64,000 bases of DNA from assembly GCA_964019335.1 (NCBI GenBank), contig OZ025744.1:186001-250000 (forward strand), read 5' to 3'. The position numbers and the translations under genes were made by a program. Position 1 is the first letter of the stretch. Each line of letters begins with the position of its first letter. The notes beneath the pieces were generated by a model that saw nothing but the letters and a program-made list of their open reading frames with translations, had not been told where the DNA came from and searched no databases. Positions 28,629-38,735 of the stretch are shown in pieces. The stretch comes from Diplonema japonicum. Taxonomy: Eukaryota; Euglenozoa; Diplonemea; Diplonemida; Diplonemidae.

Positions 28629-30073
28629 TAACATACAAAACGTTGCAGTGGTGACCTGGACCTCGTCTGCCGCAAAAATCGATCGACCGAGTTACGTGAA
28701 CCGTGAACAGGCGAAGTACCAATCTTGAACATGTCTGTCTCAAGTTTTTCGATTTCCGATTTTTGGTTGTGCAGCTTCTGCTCAAGGTCTCTCCTTTCCG
28801 AAGTCCCGCCATCCATGAGAACCCGTAGTCTAGAGTGCAGTTCTTGCTGATGAGTTTCCTGCCTGGAAATCTTTGCTGTTAGCGCGTCATTTTCCGCCCG
28901 CAAATTTTTCGTTTCGAGCCGCAAGCTCCGGATTTCCGCGGTCTTCTCTTCATCAGAATCGTCTTGAAGCCTTTTGAGCTTCTTCACTTTAAGTTCTAGC
29001 TCCTCGTTGTGCTCCACAAGATCCTTGTGTTTTTTAACGGAAAAAATCGTGTTTTTCTCGGTTTCTATTTCAAGCTGGGTTTTCAATGAAGCGTATCGGA
29101 GTTCTAGCTCGACGTGGGATTTCTTTTCGTCATTTGCTGCGGCGAGCGAAGTCTCCATGGTCTTCAGTTTTTGCAGGGCGTCTTTTAAGGCAGCTTTTAG
29201 ATCGTCTTCCTCGCGGCGGTTGTGCCTTTCTTGTTTTTCCAGCCTCCCTCTCAGGCTTTGCGTTTCCATCTCGTATTCGATTAGCTTCCGGCGAAGAGTT
29301 TCCGAGTCAGCGTCAGCTGTTGCACGTTGTTTTAAAAGCCTGTCTTGTTCAGCTTGCGACTGTCTGGATGTTGATGCCTGACGGGCTGCTTCTCCTTCTA
29401 GAATCGCCGCTTTTCGGAGCAAAGCCTGGTGGTCAGCTTCCAGTTTTGCCAGTTCTCCCCGAACCCTTTGAGTTTCAACTTCTTTAACCTCAAGCAGGCC
29501 TTTTCTCCTCTCCGCCAGTATTTCTGCGGATTGCGACGATCCGTTCGAAGATTGACGATGGTGATGGTCGCTTTGCATGTGTTGAAGTTCACTTCTTACA
29601 ATTTTGAGCTCAGTTTTGAGCTCGGATATCTCGGTTTTTGCGTCGTTGGTTTCTCTGTTCATGTTTTTGATGCCTTCTGCTGCTTTGTCGAATGCTCTCC
29701 GCATTTTGTCCTCGCCTTCTTCCACCATGCGGGGGGAGGCTGCTGGGGAGGAGTTTATTTTGTCGATCAGCATCAATTTTTCGGTTTTCAAGTTCTCCAC
29801 CTCTGTGTTCGCCTTGAGTTTCTCGCGGAGCGCGGTTTTTTCATCCCGCTCCCGTTGGAGCTGAGCCTCGAGGTCAGCTTTTTCAGCCTGGAAGATTTCC
29901 CTTTCCATAGACGCCTTGGCCACAACGTCTCTTACCGAGATCTCGTCCCTCATTGGCGGAGACAGGGTGTTGTCGTGCTTGGGGTACATCTGTTGTTGGC
30001 TGTCTGGTGTACTGGTGTCAGGGTGGCTCCCATAAACCCAATTTCGAAGGCTCGCTCCGCTTTTCCACGACAT
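28628..30073 (-). CDS. Coiled-coil protein
   Basis: This 481-residue protein starts at MSWKSGASLRNWVYG (ATG 30071-30073). The frame is open further upstream, but that part is Phe- and Lys-rich low complexity and is not used. Residues about 45-455 are an almost continuous heptad coiled coil (EREIFQAEKADLEAQLQRER, LKTELKIVRSELQHM, LEQKLHNQKSEIEKLETDMF). The C-terminus is a basic Ser/Arg tail (GSRNSVDRFLRQTRSRSPLQ). I recognise no motor, kinase or other domain. A structural, cytoskeletal or centrosomal role would be a guess. Confidence 0.82.
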
Positions 30074-30154
30074 TTTCTCTTTGTTTTTTCCCGGACTTTT
30101 TTTTTTTTCTTCTTCTTTTGATATGGGAGAGGTGTAATAAAACAAATGGAGAAG

Positions 30155-30185
<31 letters not shown>

Positions 30186-30545
30186 CACACTTTATTTATT
30201 TATTTTATGACGCAAAGAAGAAAAAAAAAAAGAAGGGGGGGGAAAGGGGGGGGAAAAAACAGAGGAAAAAAAAAAAAACTGAAAAAAAAAGGGGGTATAT
30301 CCATTGCTCCAATTATTATTTTTTTTTCTTTTTCTTTTCCAGATACGATTTTACAGGTAACTAACTGGAAGTTACTCCGAAGCGAAAGGGGGGCAATTTT
30401 TTTTTTTTTTTTTTTTTTTTTGCCTCTAAAACGAGTAATCCAGGGGGTAGGTAAAGTGTACTCTGAGGCTGGTAGTTTGAAATACCGAAAAGACCGATAA
30501 AATTTGAACGAGCGGAGATCGTTTGGGCGCTGGTGACCACCCCTG

Positions 30546-30639
30546 CTACCCGATACTCATCACGATCCCCTTGCGCACGAACTTTATCGCTTTTAACAGT
30601 AAGAAAAAAAAAAGAGAGAGGGAAAAAAATGTGCGCAAT

Positions 30640-30695
<56 letters not shown>

Positions 30696-30925
30696 TGATG
30701 CGCAATAAATTGTCGAATAGCCCCCGGCATGGATGAGGGGCGGAGGGTACGTGGATCGATGTTTTGAAGCCTGTAGTAAAAAGTAAACCATCGGTTCATT
30801 GGGGGCTCAGCCATCAACACATGGTACACACTTGCTATGGTTGCATGTTGCCTGTTTTTACCCCACCCAGGATCAAAATTGAAAAAAGAAATTGGACTCC
30901 CCCGGAGATAGGACGCCGTGTGCAT
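30546..30925 (-). CDS. Possible small two-exon gene, 88 residues
   Basis: Exon 1 (30925-30695) encodes 77 residues including GKNRQHATIASVYHVLMAEP, PMNRWFTFYYRLQNIDPRTL and AIRQFIAHQ. Splicing at CAG|GTTAAA to the acceptor GATAAAG (intron 30582-30694, 113 bp, with a sense poly-A of about 50 nt followed by a pyrimidine tract) adds FVRKGIVMSIG and a stop. Composition looks protein-like and basic, compatible with a small mitochondrial protein, but I recognise no family. The ATG has no poly-A leader, and the exon could begin further upstream. Confidence 0.4.
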
Positions 30926-30986
30926 CAGGTTAAAGAAAAAAAAAAATCAAAGAAAAAAAAAAGAAAGGATTCGCGATGCATGGCCA

Positions 30987-31017
<31 letters not shown>

Positions 31018-31498
31018 GAAAAAGAAGAAGAAAGAAAAAAAAGAATTATTGACGTTGCTTAGACCCGGGTCAGTTTAGACACACAGGCACGGTGCATGTC
31101 AAGTTTCTTCTTTTTTTCTCTCTTCTTTTTTTTTCTTTTTTTCTTCTTCCTCCAGTCCAATATTGCGGTTGGCCATAAGCACTCGCCATTCTTTTTTTAT
31201 TTTTCATTTTTTTTTCTTTATTTTTGGATAGATTTCTAGAATAGCCATTTTTTTTTTTTTTTAAACTTCAGAAAATCATCGTTTCTTCGTGGCGGCCCTT
31301 CCCTCTTTTTTTTTTTTTTTTTTCCTTTTTTTTTCTCTCCTCTCCCCCCTCCTCCTTTCTTTTTTCTTCTAATAAAAAAAATGTTAGATAAAAAAAAAAA
31401 AAAAAACCTCAATGTACAGTGGAGAACACAAGGTAAGGGAAAGAAAAAAAAAGGGGGGGGGACAAAGTACTAGTACGCACACACACCCCATCCCAGTT
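30926..31498. other. Homopolymer-rich spacer
   Basis: Alternating A-, T- and C-rich blocks; no supported gene. Confidence 0.6.
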
Positions 31499-33651
31499 TT
31501 AACACGAAACAATTTCGTCGTTGCTATTGTATTGCTTTACAATATCAACAGGCTTCGATCTGAGAACTGGATCAAGAGCAGGGAGGGGGCAAGTATCTCC
31601 TGCAGCCACAGCCACCGCAGTTGCACTCGACTTGAGGTACTCTGGCAACACGTCGTCCGGGGTCATTTCTGCAACAACCGGCTGCTCTGTGGGGAAGCCC
31701 CGTGCAAAGCAATCTTCGTCGCCCTGTGCAGCCTCCTCACACCATTCCGCCAGGTCGTGGCTCAACAGCCTAACGTTGTGGCTCTTGTAAGCAAACTCCA
31801 AAACCGATTTCTCAGGGACGTCAAGGTAAATGCAGAACTGTTGTTGAAAATAAAAAAAAAAAAAAAGAAAAATTAAAAGTTTTTTTTTTTTTTTTTTTTT
31901 TTGCCAAACCTCAGGCAGAAACTCCGCCAGATACGCGTAGAGTCCTTGCAGCACCTCGTGGCCTGCAACGATTAAAACAGGTAACTCAGACTATAATTTT
32001 TTTTTTTTTTTTTTTTTCTTCCCCCCCTTCAAAATACCCCATGAATGTCCAAGATTATCTGTTCCAGCCTCACGTTCATATCATGGTATGATTCGCCCCT
32101 TGGCCACGCGTACGAGTATTCCGATGTCTTCATCTCTCTGTACAGGTCGGGGTACTGCTGTTTGAACCCACTATCTGACATCCCCCTGCAGTCACCCCTG
32201 TCAATATCCCGCATCGAGTCGTAGTGCCGAACGTGGAAGGAAGGCTCGGTGAAGTACCGTATAGTGGACTTCGCTTTTACATCGTTCGCGGCCCAGACTC
32301 GCATTTCGGTTGTTTCAGAAGAAAGACGTGTTGAAAAAAATCGACGCAAGGAAGCTGCGTATCCGGGAGACTCACAAACATCCTCTGTTCGTGCAAGGTA
32401 CAAAGGGCAAACAGTTGTGCGTAGGTTGAATAGAAAGTAAAGAAGCTTAGTAGGGAGGTGCCCGGAGACGTTGTTGATGGTAATATGCCCACCTTGGTGG
32501 GAGTTGATAGTGTTTCGCAGTTGTACCCACGATCTTTCGACGTCCCTGTCGGTACTCAAAGGCTGGTATGCCTTTTCGTACTGCCTTATGCGGGCTTTGA
32601 AATCCTCAATAACATATGAGGCTTCACGGCCTCTATAATCGTCATTGCCTGTTTTCGCTCTGAGAATATTGTTGTGGATGACCTCTTCGTCGGTGCAGAC
32701 AGATTCGATAAAGATGACACGCTCGCTCTCCATTACCTCTGAGAATTGCGCAACGAGCCTTGCTCGTCGATCGATGGTGCTGTTTGTTGCATCGAAGATT
32801 GCTACGGCACCTGGATTGTCTTTGACAAATCGTTGGAGGTCTTCCGACGCTAAGCTTGCTAGCATTTCTCTTTCCGCGGCGGCTCTTGGGTCGTTGGGGT
32901 CGAAATATTTCGAGTCTTGCTCTGAGGCTTCCTTTGTGATCTCCCTTCTATATTTCCCGACGTTGAAAATCTTGCACATTGTTCCTTTCCAGTTCAGCCA
33001 TCTGCATAGTCTTCTAGCGATGTACGTTTTCCCCCGGCCTGGTAGGCCAACCATTACTAAGATAAGCCCCATTGAATCCTTTGTCCAGTTGCAGATGTTT
33101 CTGCCGCCGCCGAATATTGTGGAGTCAGTTATGTCGTGATCGTCAGTCGAATCTTGTGGTGTGCTTTGTTCGTGGTCGCATATATGTGCTTCTTGAATAG
33201 TTGATATTCTTGAGGTTCCGTAGTCTGTGATGTGTTTTGCTTCATCGTCGCCCATGTCGCCCATGAAGCAACGGTGTTTGCTTGCGTGGCATGGGGAGCT
33301 GCTTGATGCTTGTAGGAGTTTTAAAACCTCTTTTTTTTTGAAGACGTGTGCCACTTCGCCTGCGGTTTCCTCCGGGACCCTTCCCGTTGAGTCTACCATG
33401 CTGGCGTCGGCGCCGTTCTCGAGGAGGAGTTTGACGACGTTGGCCTTTCCGAAGGCCACTGCGACGTGTAAAGGAGTCTGTCCCGTGCAGTCTCTCATGT
33501 TGACATTGCATTTCTTTGCAAGGATTGTTTTCATCTCCCCCGCCCTGCCGTCCTCCGCGAGGAGGCACAGGTTCTCCACGTAGCAATCGTCTGTTGTCGC
33601 GCACCTCACTTCTCTTGCCCGTCTGCGGAGCCTTTGCAGAAGCGGGTTCAT
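31499..33651 (-). CDS. Ankyrin-repeat 6-phosphofructo-2-kinase/fructose-2,6-bisphosphatase-like protein, three exons
   Basis: Exons 33651-32038, 31990-31910 and 31837-31499 join in frame to give 677 residues. Residues about 25-115 hold ankyrin repeats (DCTGQTPLHVAVAFGKANVV). The kinase domain follows, with P-loop GLPGRGKTYI (202-211) and AIFDATNSTIDRR (about 284-295). The phosphatase half is degenerate: the catalytic RHG after the central strand is replaced by ARTED (420-424) and the GRIGGD loop is missing, although PVLIVAGHEVLQGLYAYL in exon 2 keeps the second His region. Exon 3 continues FCIYLDVPEKSVLEFAYK. It would make or control fructose-2,6-bisphosphate, probably as kinase only. Confidence 0.85.
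31838..31909 (-). other. PFKFB-like gene intron 2
   Basis: 72 bp; donor GTTTGG, sense poly-A then a T-rich tract, acceptor CAACAG. Phase 0, joining LPE to FCIYLDVP, which restores the family alignment. Confidence 0.8.
31991..32037 (-). other. PFKFB-like gene intron 1
   Basis: 47 bp; donor GTATTT, a sense poly-A of about 22 nt, acceptor TTATAG. Phase 0, joining LDIHG to SELPVLIVAGHE. Without splicing the frame stops two codons into the intron. Confidence 0.8.
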
Positions 33652-33773
33652 TTTTTTTTTTCCCTCCCCCCACCCCGCCGCTCCTCGCGCCCCTCTCTCC
33701 TAGGCTTTTTTTCTTTTTTTTTTCCCCCTCAAATGCAGAAATGAAAAAAATTGGGGGGGGGGAAAGTATAAGA

Positions 33774-35084
33774 TTAAATCAACGGCCCCTTACATCTCGG
33801 AAGCTCGTTATCAACCTTGTCCTCCTTAAACCCCCGGGCTGCAAGGTTCCTTTGGTACCATGCTTCCCAAACAGGCCGGTGGACAGCCTCTTCCTTGCAA
33901 GCACGGGCGTTCCAGTTCGACAGCGAAGTCAAAACGTCAGCGTGCGTCGGAAAAACGAGGGAAAAGGCAGCGGGGAGCGCGGGAAGGGCTGCGGACAGGG
34001 TGGAGAGGAAGGTGGAGGGCGAAACGTTCTCCCAGAGGTGGTACGTGGTGGACAAAACATGGTCAGGGGCATCACGGAGAAGCACCCGCAAAGACGCCTG
34101 GGAGGAGGTAAACTCCTTGAGAAACACGATAAAATCCTTCACTTGCTCTTCCGAAACCTCAAACGGCACAGCAGATCGCATCGTTTCGTTGACGAACGAC
34201 AGGCATCGCGTGATAATCTTCATCAAAGCCGCATAGCACAACGCCATTCCGTCACTCTTCCCCCGCAAGAAGCTCCTCTCCTCGGCACCCTTTTCAATTA
34301 AATACAGGACAAAATCCTCTAGCGTCCGACCAGTCGCCTCGATACCTATGCTTAAATGAAGGGAATTTGCTTGCAGCCCGACTGTGTCGGCCTTGTGAGG
34401 GACGCCTCTGGGTATGAACAACATCTCGCCTTCGTGAACTTCTAAGATGGTAGGTTTGGTGCTGGAAACGTCGAGGTTTTCAGATGGAGTTACATGGTGC
34501 ACATTGGTTAAGGTATCTGGATGGTTTTCCCATAGGTGCCATCGTTTTGAACCTTCTGCTTGAAGAACAAGAACATCCATGGAATCCTGGTGAATTGGGA
34601 CACCTGAGTCGGCATCCATTGGGGTGTAATATAGGCTTATGTCGCATTGTCGGTCGAAGAGGGTTTCGAATTTTCTTGAAATGTTACGCAGAACGGGGTC
34701 TCGCCAATCGCCGTCGTTCATTATTACCGTGGCCTTGTGTATGGTTGCCTGCTCCATCAAGGAGGTGGCTCGGAGTTTTCCGTTGTTGTGCGTTGTTGCC
34801 AGGATGCTGTCCTTGGTGTTGCTGTCCGCCTTGCTGCCGACCTGTATGTCGTCGCCCATGACCAGTCCTTTGCCGCTTTCCTCCCCCCGCATGGTTCCCA
34901 CAGTGTAAGTTTTTTCGATCAGGCTGAGCATCTCGCGTGCGGTGAAGGGTTGTTGCAGAACCCGTACCGTATTCGGTATGGGTCCCGTCCGACCGCCTTT
35001 AAGAAAAGACGGTGACGCCCACGATTGTCCCGTAGAGTCGGAACAGGTCCCCGCCAACGATAGGATATATAGCAACGGTGTCAT
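33774..35084 (-). CDS. JmjC/cupin-type 2-oxoglutarate oxygenase
   Basis: This 436-residue protein has a JmjC (cupin-8) fold: iron ligands H165-x-D167 in GVPIHQDSMDVLVLQ, the third His at about 230 in GEMLFIPRGVPHKADT, and KRWHLW between them, the pattern of ribosomal-oxygenase and JmjC hydroxylases (NO66/MINA/JMJD group). A helical region (about 260-420) follows, as in proteins with a dimerisation/winged-helix tail. The N-terminus MTPLLYILSLAGTCSDS looks like a secretory signal, which would be unusual for a nuclear or nucleolar oxygenase. Substrate unknown. A poly-A of about 19 nt precedes the ATG. Confidence 0.82.
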   Translation of the reverse strand: MTPLLYILSLAGTCSDSTGQSWASPSFLKGGRTGPIPNTVRVLQQPFTAREMLSLIEKTYTVGTMRGEESGKGLVMGDDIQVGSKADSNTKDSILATTHNNGKLRATSLMEQATIHKATVIMNDGDWRDPVLRNISRKFETLFDRQCDISLYYTPMDADSGVPIHQDSMDVLVLQAEGSKRWHLWENHPDTLTNVHHVTPSENLDVSSTKPTILEVHEGEMLFIPRGVPHKADTVGLQANSLHLSIGIEATGRTLEDFVLYLIEKGAEERSFLRGKSDGMALCYAALMKIITRCLSFVNETMRSAVPFEVSEEQVKDFIVFLKEFTSSQASLRVLLRDAPDHVLSTTYHLWENVSPSTFLSTLSAALPALPAAFSLVFPTHADVLTSLSNWNARACKEEAVHRPVWEAWYQRNLAARGFKEDKVDNELPRCKGPLI

Positions 35085-35163
35085 TTTTTTTTTTTTTTTT
35101 TTAACCCCCTAATTTTTTTTTTTTTTTTTTGAAAATTTTTTTCAAAAAAAAAAAAAAAAAAAA

Positions 35164-35622
35164 TCATAAAAATTTCGGAATCAAAGCCTCCGGGTCGGTG
35201 GTTCCGTAGGCGGTTCCCTCCTTGTTCACGACGAATTTCCCGCGGAAGTTCCATCGTGTGTCCACAGGTGTCGCTGCGTTCTCCGCAAGCCAGCGGTATG
35301 TTGGCCGGGCCTTCTTCCCTTTTACGTCCGCCTTGCTCATCAGCACCATGCTCGCCGGACCGTGCTCCATCGCGTGTTTTATGATATCTTCGTTCTCGGA
35401 GCACTCCTGGTTTGCAAACTGCCCTGAGGGGTACCCTATGATGGCGAGGTCGTTCCTTCCTTTGTAAGCTTCGCCGAGCTCCTTTAACCGCCTGTACTCA
35501 GCAGGAGAGAACGAACACCTGCTTGCCACGTTCAGCCCGTACACCACTTTGTCACGAAACACGGAGTACGGTAAATCGTTTCCATGGATGTCTTTTTCAA
35601 CAATATCGTAAAAGCTGGCCAT
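35164..35622 (-). CDS. Glutathione-peroxidase-family (thiol) peroxidase
   Basis: This 152-residue protein has the GPx fold: peroxidatic Cys36 in NVASRCSFSPAEY, Gln68 in GYPSGQFANQE and Trp124-Asn125 in DTRWNFRGKFVVN complete the Cys-Gln-Trp-Asn tetrad. It is a Cys, not Sec, enzyme. The usual Cys of FPCNQFG is Ser here, while C74 (ANQECSEN) lies close by and might act as resolving Cys. It reduces hydroperoxides, likely with thioredoxin- or tryparedoxin-type donors. No targeting signal is seen. The ATG is preceded by GGGGGGGAGAGAA rather than poly-A. Confidence 0.88.
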   Translation of the reverse strand: MASFYDIVEKDIHGNDLPYSVFRDKVVYGLNVASRCSFSPAEYRRLKELGEAYKGRNDLAIIGYPSGQFANQECSENEDIIKHAMEHGPASMVLMSKADVKGKKARPTYRWLAENAATPVDTRWNFRGKFVVNKEGTAYGTTDPEALIPKFL

Positions 35623-35773
35623 TTCTCTCCCCCCCCCTTTTTTTTCCCCTTCTCTCTTCCAATAAAAAAAAATTGGAATATTAAAAAAAAACTACTCGTT
35701 CCCCCCCCTGGAAAAAAGAGGGAATAACTTTTTTTTTTTTCTTTTTTCTTTTTTTTTTTTTTTTTAAATATAT

Positions 35774-36514
35774 TCATTCTGTTCCACCGGAATCCGGTGT
35801 CACGAGAGGTGGTTTTTGGTTCTCAACAAGACGGTCCTCCCCGAACACACCGTCGTAAGCGATAGTTTTGTTCTGCTGCCCGCAAAATGTAATCTTAATC
35901 TCCTGCTTCGGCGTGCAGGTACGATCCGTGGGGACCTGCTCCATCCTGTCGATCACCGCCAGCCCATCAGTCACCTTACCAAACACAACATGGTTGTAAT
36001 CAAGGTGGGGACACTTCACAGTTGTAATACAAAATCTAGACGTGTTTCTGTTCGGCCCCTGAGACACCGTCGATAAAAGCCCTGGGGCGTTGTGTCTGAG
36101 CTTAAACGATTCGTCCCGAAATGGAGCATTGAAGACAGACGCACCACCCGTTCCTACTGTGTCGGTTATATCCCCACCTATAACGTATCCCCCGCCTTTT
36201 TTGCTCGACGGGTGGACTCTGTAAAAACAAGAGTCGATAAGGTCCAGCCGGTGGCCTTCTTCCGATGTCCCGTACTCCCCTGTGCACAGACCTCTGAAGT
36301 TCTCCGCCGTCATAGGTACTGTGTCTGAATACAGCTCGATGTACAATCGACCCACGGGCATTCCTCCTATAGACACATCCATGTAGCATTTCGGGTTGGC
36401 GATCTCCGACCCCGTACTTTTCTGCGATCTCGCGTAGTTTTGTTGTTCCCGGATACGACGTTCTGCGATATCCGCCCATCTTTTTTCTTCCTCTGTTGTA
36501 GCGTCGTTAATCAT
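35774..36514 (-). CDS. Divergent cyclophilin-type peptidyl-prolyl isomerase
   Basis: This 246-residue protein has a cyclophilin domain at about 40-215 (VGRLYIELYSDTVPMTAENF, LCTGEYG, GPNRNTSRFCITT, NHVVFGKVTDGL). The catalytic Arg is present (CFYRVHPSS, R99), but the loop after it is expanded (SSKKGGGYVIGGD in place of GFMIQGGD). The Trp that binds cyclosporin (WLDGKHVVFG) is replaced (PHLDYNHVVFG). The N-terminal 35 residues are a charged helix. It may act in splicing or folding; the changed residues suggest altered substrate and cyclosporin binding. Confidence 0.88.
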   Translation of the reverse strand: MINDATTEEEKRWADIAERRIREQQNYARSQKSTGSEIANPKCYMDVSIGGMPVGRLYIELYSDTVPMTAENFRGLCTGEYGTSEEGHRLDLIDSCFYRVHPSSKKGGGYVIGGDITDTVGTGGASVFNAPFRDESFKLRHNAPGLLSTVSQGPNRNTSRFCITTVKCPHLDYNHVVFGKVTDGLAVIDRMEQVPTDRTCTPKQEIKITFCGQQNKTIAYDGVFGEDRLVENQKPPLVTPDSGGTE

Positions 36515-36593
36515 TTTTTTTTTTTCTTCTTCCCCACTTCAATTGATACCAATTACACGAGGGGGAGAAGGGGGAGGGGGGAGGGGGATATCA

Positions 36594-37685
36594 TCAAAAA
36601 CCCCCCAACGCTTTCTCAACAGCCCGCACGGATTTTCTGTTCCTCCCTTCTCTTTTATAAAAATTGAGGTGGCGCAGAACCGCGTTGCTTGCCCGCGCTC
36701 TCCTCGACGGTGTTAACGACACCGGTGATCTGTTCACAGCCCGCACGGTAAACGTAAAGAATATCAAATCTTGAAGTGAAGGACGCCTCGATGTCGATTC
36801 AAAAGTGCGTATTATTGAGTTTAACACATCGGCAACGGGCTGAGGAGGAAGTGCGATGCACCGCACAACGGCCCAAGCGAGTATGGGTGTTCTCGTCACA
36901 CGGAGCGCGGACAGAAGAATTTGTTGTGTCGAAGGGGACACCTTTGCAGGAAGCGTGTACCCCATCGCTGCGAGCAGTTCGAGGAACGTTGAAACCTGTC
37001 CGTGACGCCCGCGTGCTTTTTCCACGAACACCTTCCACAAATCGGGACCTTTGCTGTTGTACCGCAGCAGGGAGTAACTGCTAACCGTGAGATATAAATC
37101 GTGCACACCGAAAGATGCCACGTTAACGGGGAGAGCCTTCTTGTAGAATTCTCTGCTCGCCACCTCATACCGTGAAACAGCGAACGACCAGATTAACTGG
37201 TTCAACAGTTTTGAATCTGGAAGAGATTTGACAGCAAGCTTCTCTGCTGCCGTGAAAAGCTCGGTGACCAAAACGCGTGCGGATGCGCACCATTGCACCA
37301 TGAGGTACAGAGTTTTTATGTTTTTCAAGGAAAGGTCTATCATGTAGAGGCCGAGCAGAGCCGTTTCATACTGGCGGGGTCCACCGGCGTGTCGTAGCGT
37401 GAGTGCGAGGTCGGCTGTGTCCTCTGATGTTTTCAACTCTGTGTAGCGGTGCGTGCATGTTTCTCTTACCACGCCGTGCAGGTGCTCCCCCAAAGGAAGC
37501 CTTAGCTTTCTCAGCCCCTTTGCAAAACCCACGATTTCTTCAACAGGCAGTTTTTTGTGTTCTTCAACAATCCTGTCACCGGCCCGTCGGAGCCACTCCT
37601 TCGTCTCTCTTGGCAAGTTGCCTTTGCTGCCGTACGTTTTAAACACCTCATATGCTTGTGAGGCCATTGGGGTCTTAAGCCGCAT
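36594..37685 (-). CDS. Alpha-helical-repeat protein of unknown function
   Basis: This 363-residue basic protein lacks an obvious domain. It consists of repeating amphipathic helices (LPVEEIVGFAKGLRKLRLPL, LLNQLIWSFAVSRYEVASRE, LYLTVSSYSLLRY), reminiscent of PPR/OPR/FASTK-type RNA-binding repeats of organelle proteins in euglenozoans and apicomplexans. The repeat length is not exact enough to name. The C-terminus is Arg/Lys-rich (HLNFYKREGRNRKSVRAVEK). The start MRLKTPMASQAYEVFK is followed by a second Met at residue 7. A mitochondrial RNA role is a guess. Confidence 0.72.
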   Translation of the reverse strand: MRLKTPMASQAYEVFKTYGSKGNLPRETKEWLRRAGDRIVEEHKKLPVEEIVGFAKGLRKLRLPLGEHLHGVVRETCTHRYTELKTSEDTADLALTLRHAGGPRQYETALLGLYMIDLSLKNIKTLYLMVQWCASARVLVTELFTAAEKLAVKSLPDSKLLNQLIWSFAVSRYEVASREFYKKALPVNVASFGVHDLYLTVSSYSLLRYNSKGPDLWKVFVEKARGRHGQVSTFLELLAAMGYTLPAKVSPSTQQILLSALRVTRTPILAWAVVRCIALPPQPVADVLNSIIRTFESTSRRPSLQDLIFFTFTVRAVNRSPVSLTPSRRARASNAVLRHLNFYKREGRNRKSVRAVEKALGGF

Positions 37686-37751
37686 TTTCTTTTTGGCGGG
37701 CCCCTCCCCCTTTCCTGGGAAGAATCGTGTTTTAGAAAAAAAAAAAAGTGG

Positions 37752-37790
<39 letters not shown>

Positions 37791-38543
37791 ACAAAGCGGG
37801 GATGGGGGAATAGGGTACCAATAAGAGGACTTAAGGGGTTTTCAAGGAAAAGCGAGTATGCAGGGGGGGGAAGGGGGGGGGGGGGGGGGGGAGCGGAAAA
37901 AAAAAAAGAAAAAAAATGAAGCTGCAAGCATATGCCTACAGGCTAAAAGGGCGTGACAAAACGCTTTTGTTTTGCGGGGGGGGGGGGGGGGAATGCACCC
38001 TCCCTCGCCCTTTTTTTTTCTCGCAAAAAAACGGATTACTGGATTTGTATTTATAATGTCATGTAAAACGTCCCAAACTGGGCAAAAAATTCGAAAAAAA
38101 AAAAAAAAAAAAAAAGTACATAATATTAACAGACCACCATTAATAACAGAACATAACATTTACAAAAATAAAAAAAAATCCCGGTCCGTGGCTTTAAATG
38201 CCAGGGTATGGCCTCGAGAGACCCGTTTCGCACCGCGAGGCGGAGTAAAGCACAAGGCTGCAATGGGTGCGTACCGGTAACAGGCAGTCTTCCTCTAAGA
38301 AGGGGGCACGTTTCCTCTGAAAAAGAAACGCGTTTCCTTAAGTATCTGAAAAATAACGGAAATGTTTCCCCGTTAGCATAGGGGGGGGGGGGGGGGGGTC
38401 AGGCCCAAAATAAAGTAAAAATAATTTTTTGTACTGTTCTGTATAAAGTCACGTCGGGTCAAAATCCGAAAAAGGTACGCAGAAGTACGCAGTGCAATAA
38501 ATTTACAGCACATTACAAAATAAATACAAATCCGGTAACTAAA

Positions 38544-38576
<33 letters not shown>

Positions 38577-38735
38577 AAAAAAAAAGAGTCGGCTGATTGT
38601 TTGTGCAAGCCGTTTTCACCTACAGTAGGGATAAACGGACAAGCTGCCTCTACTCTTTTTTGCAATAACAATTCTTTTCAAAAATTTGTTTACTTGTTCC
38701 AGCAAAAAAAAAATGGCGCCCTGCACAAGTATCGC
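37686..38735. other. Repeat-rich spacer
   Basis: This contains a 38-nt poly-A, three G runs of 12-19 nt, the near-palindrome AAACGCGTTTCC (about 38328, also at about 40445) and mixed sequence. The 38190-38280 stretch is open in more than one frame but too short to assign. Confidence 0.5.

Noticed and set aside
30074-30190. Upstream extension of the coiled-coil protein to an earlier ATG at 30190
   Set aside because: The added 39 residues are Phe and Lys runs; MSWKSG at 30073 is the natural start.
30146-30364. Lysine-rich plus-strand frame at 30146-30364
   Set aside because: Homopolymer artefact upstream of the coiled-coil gene.
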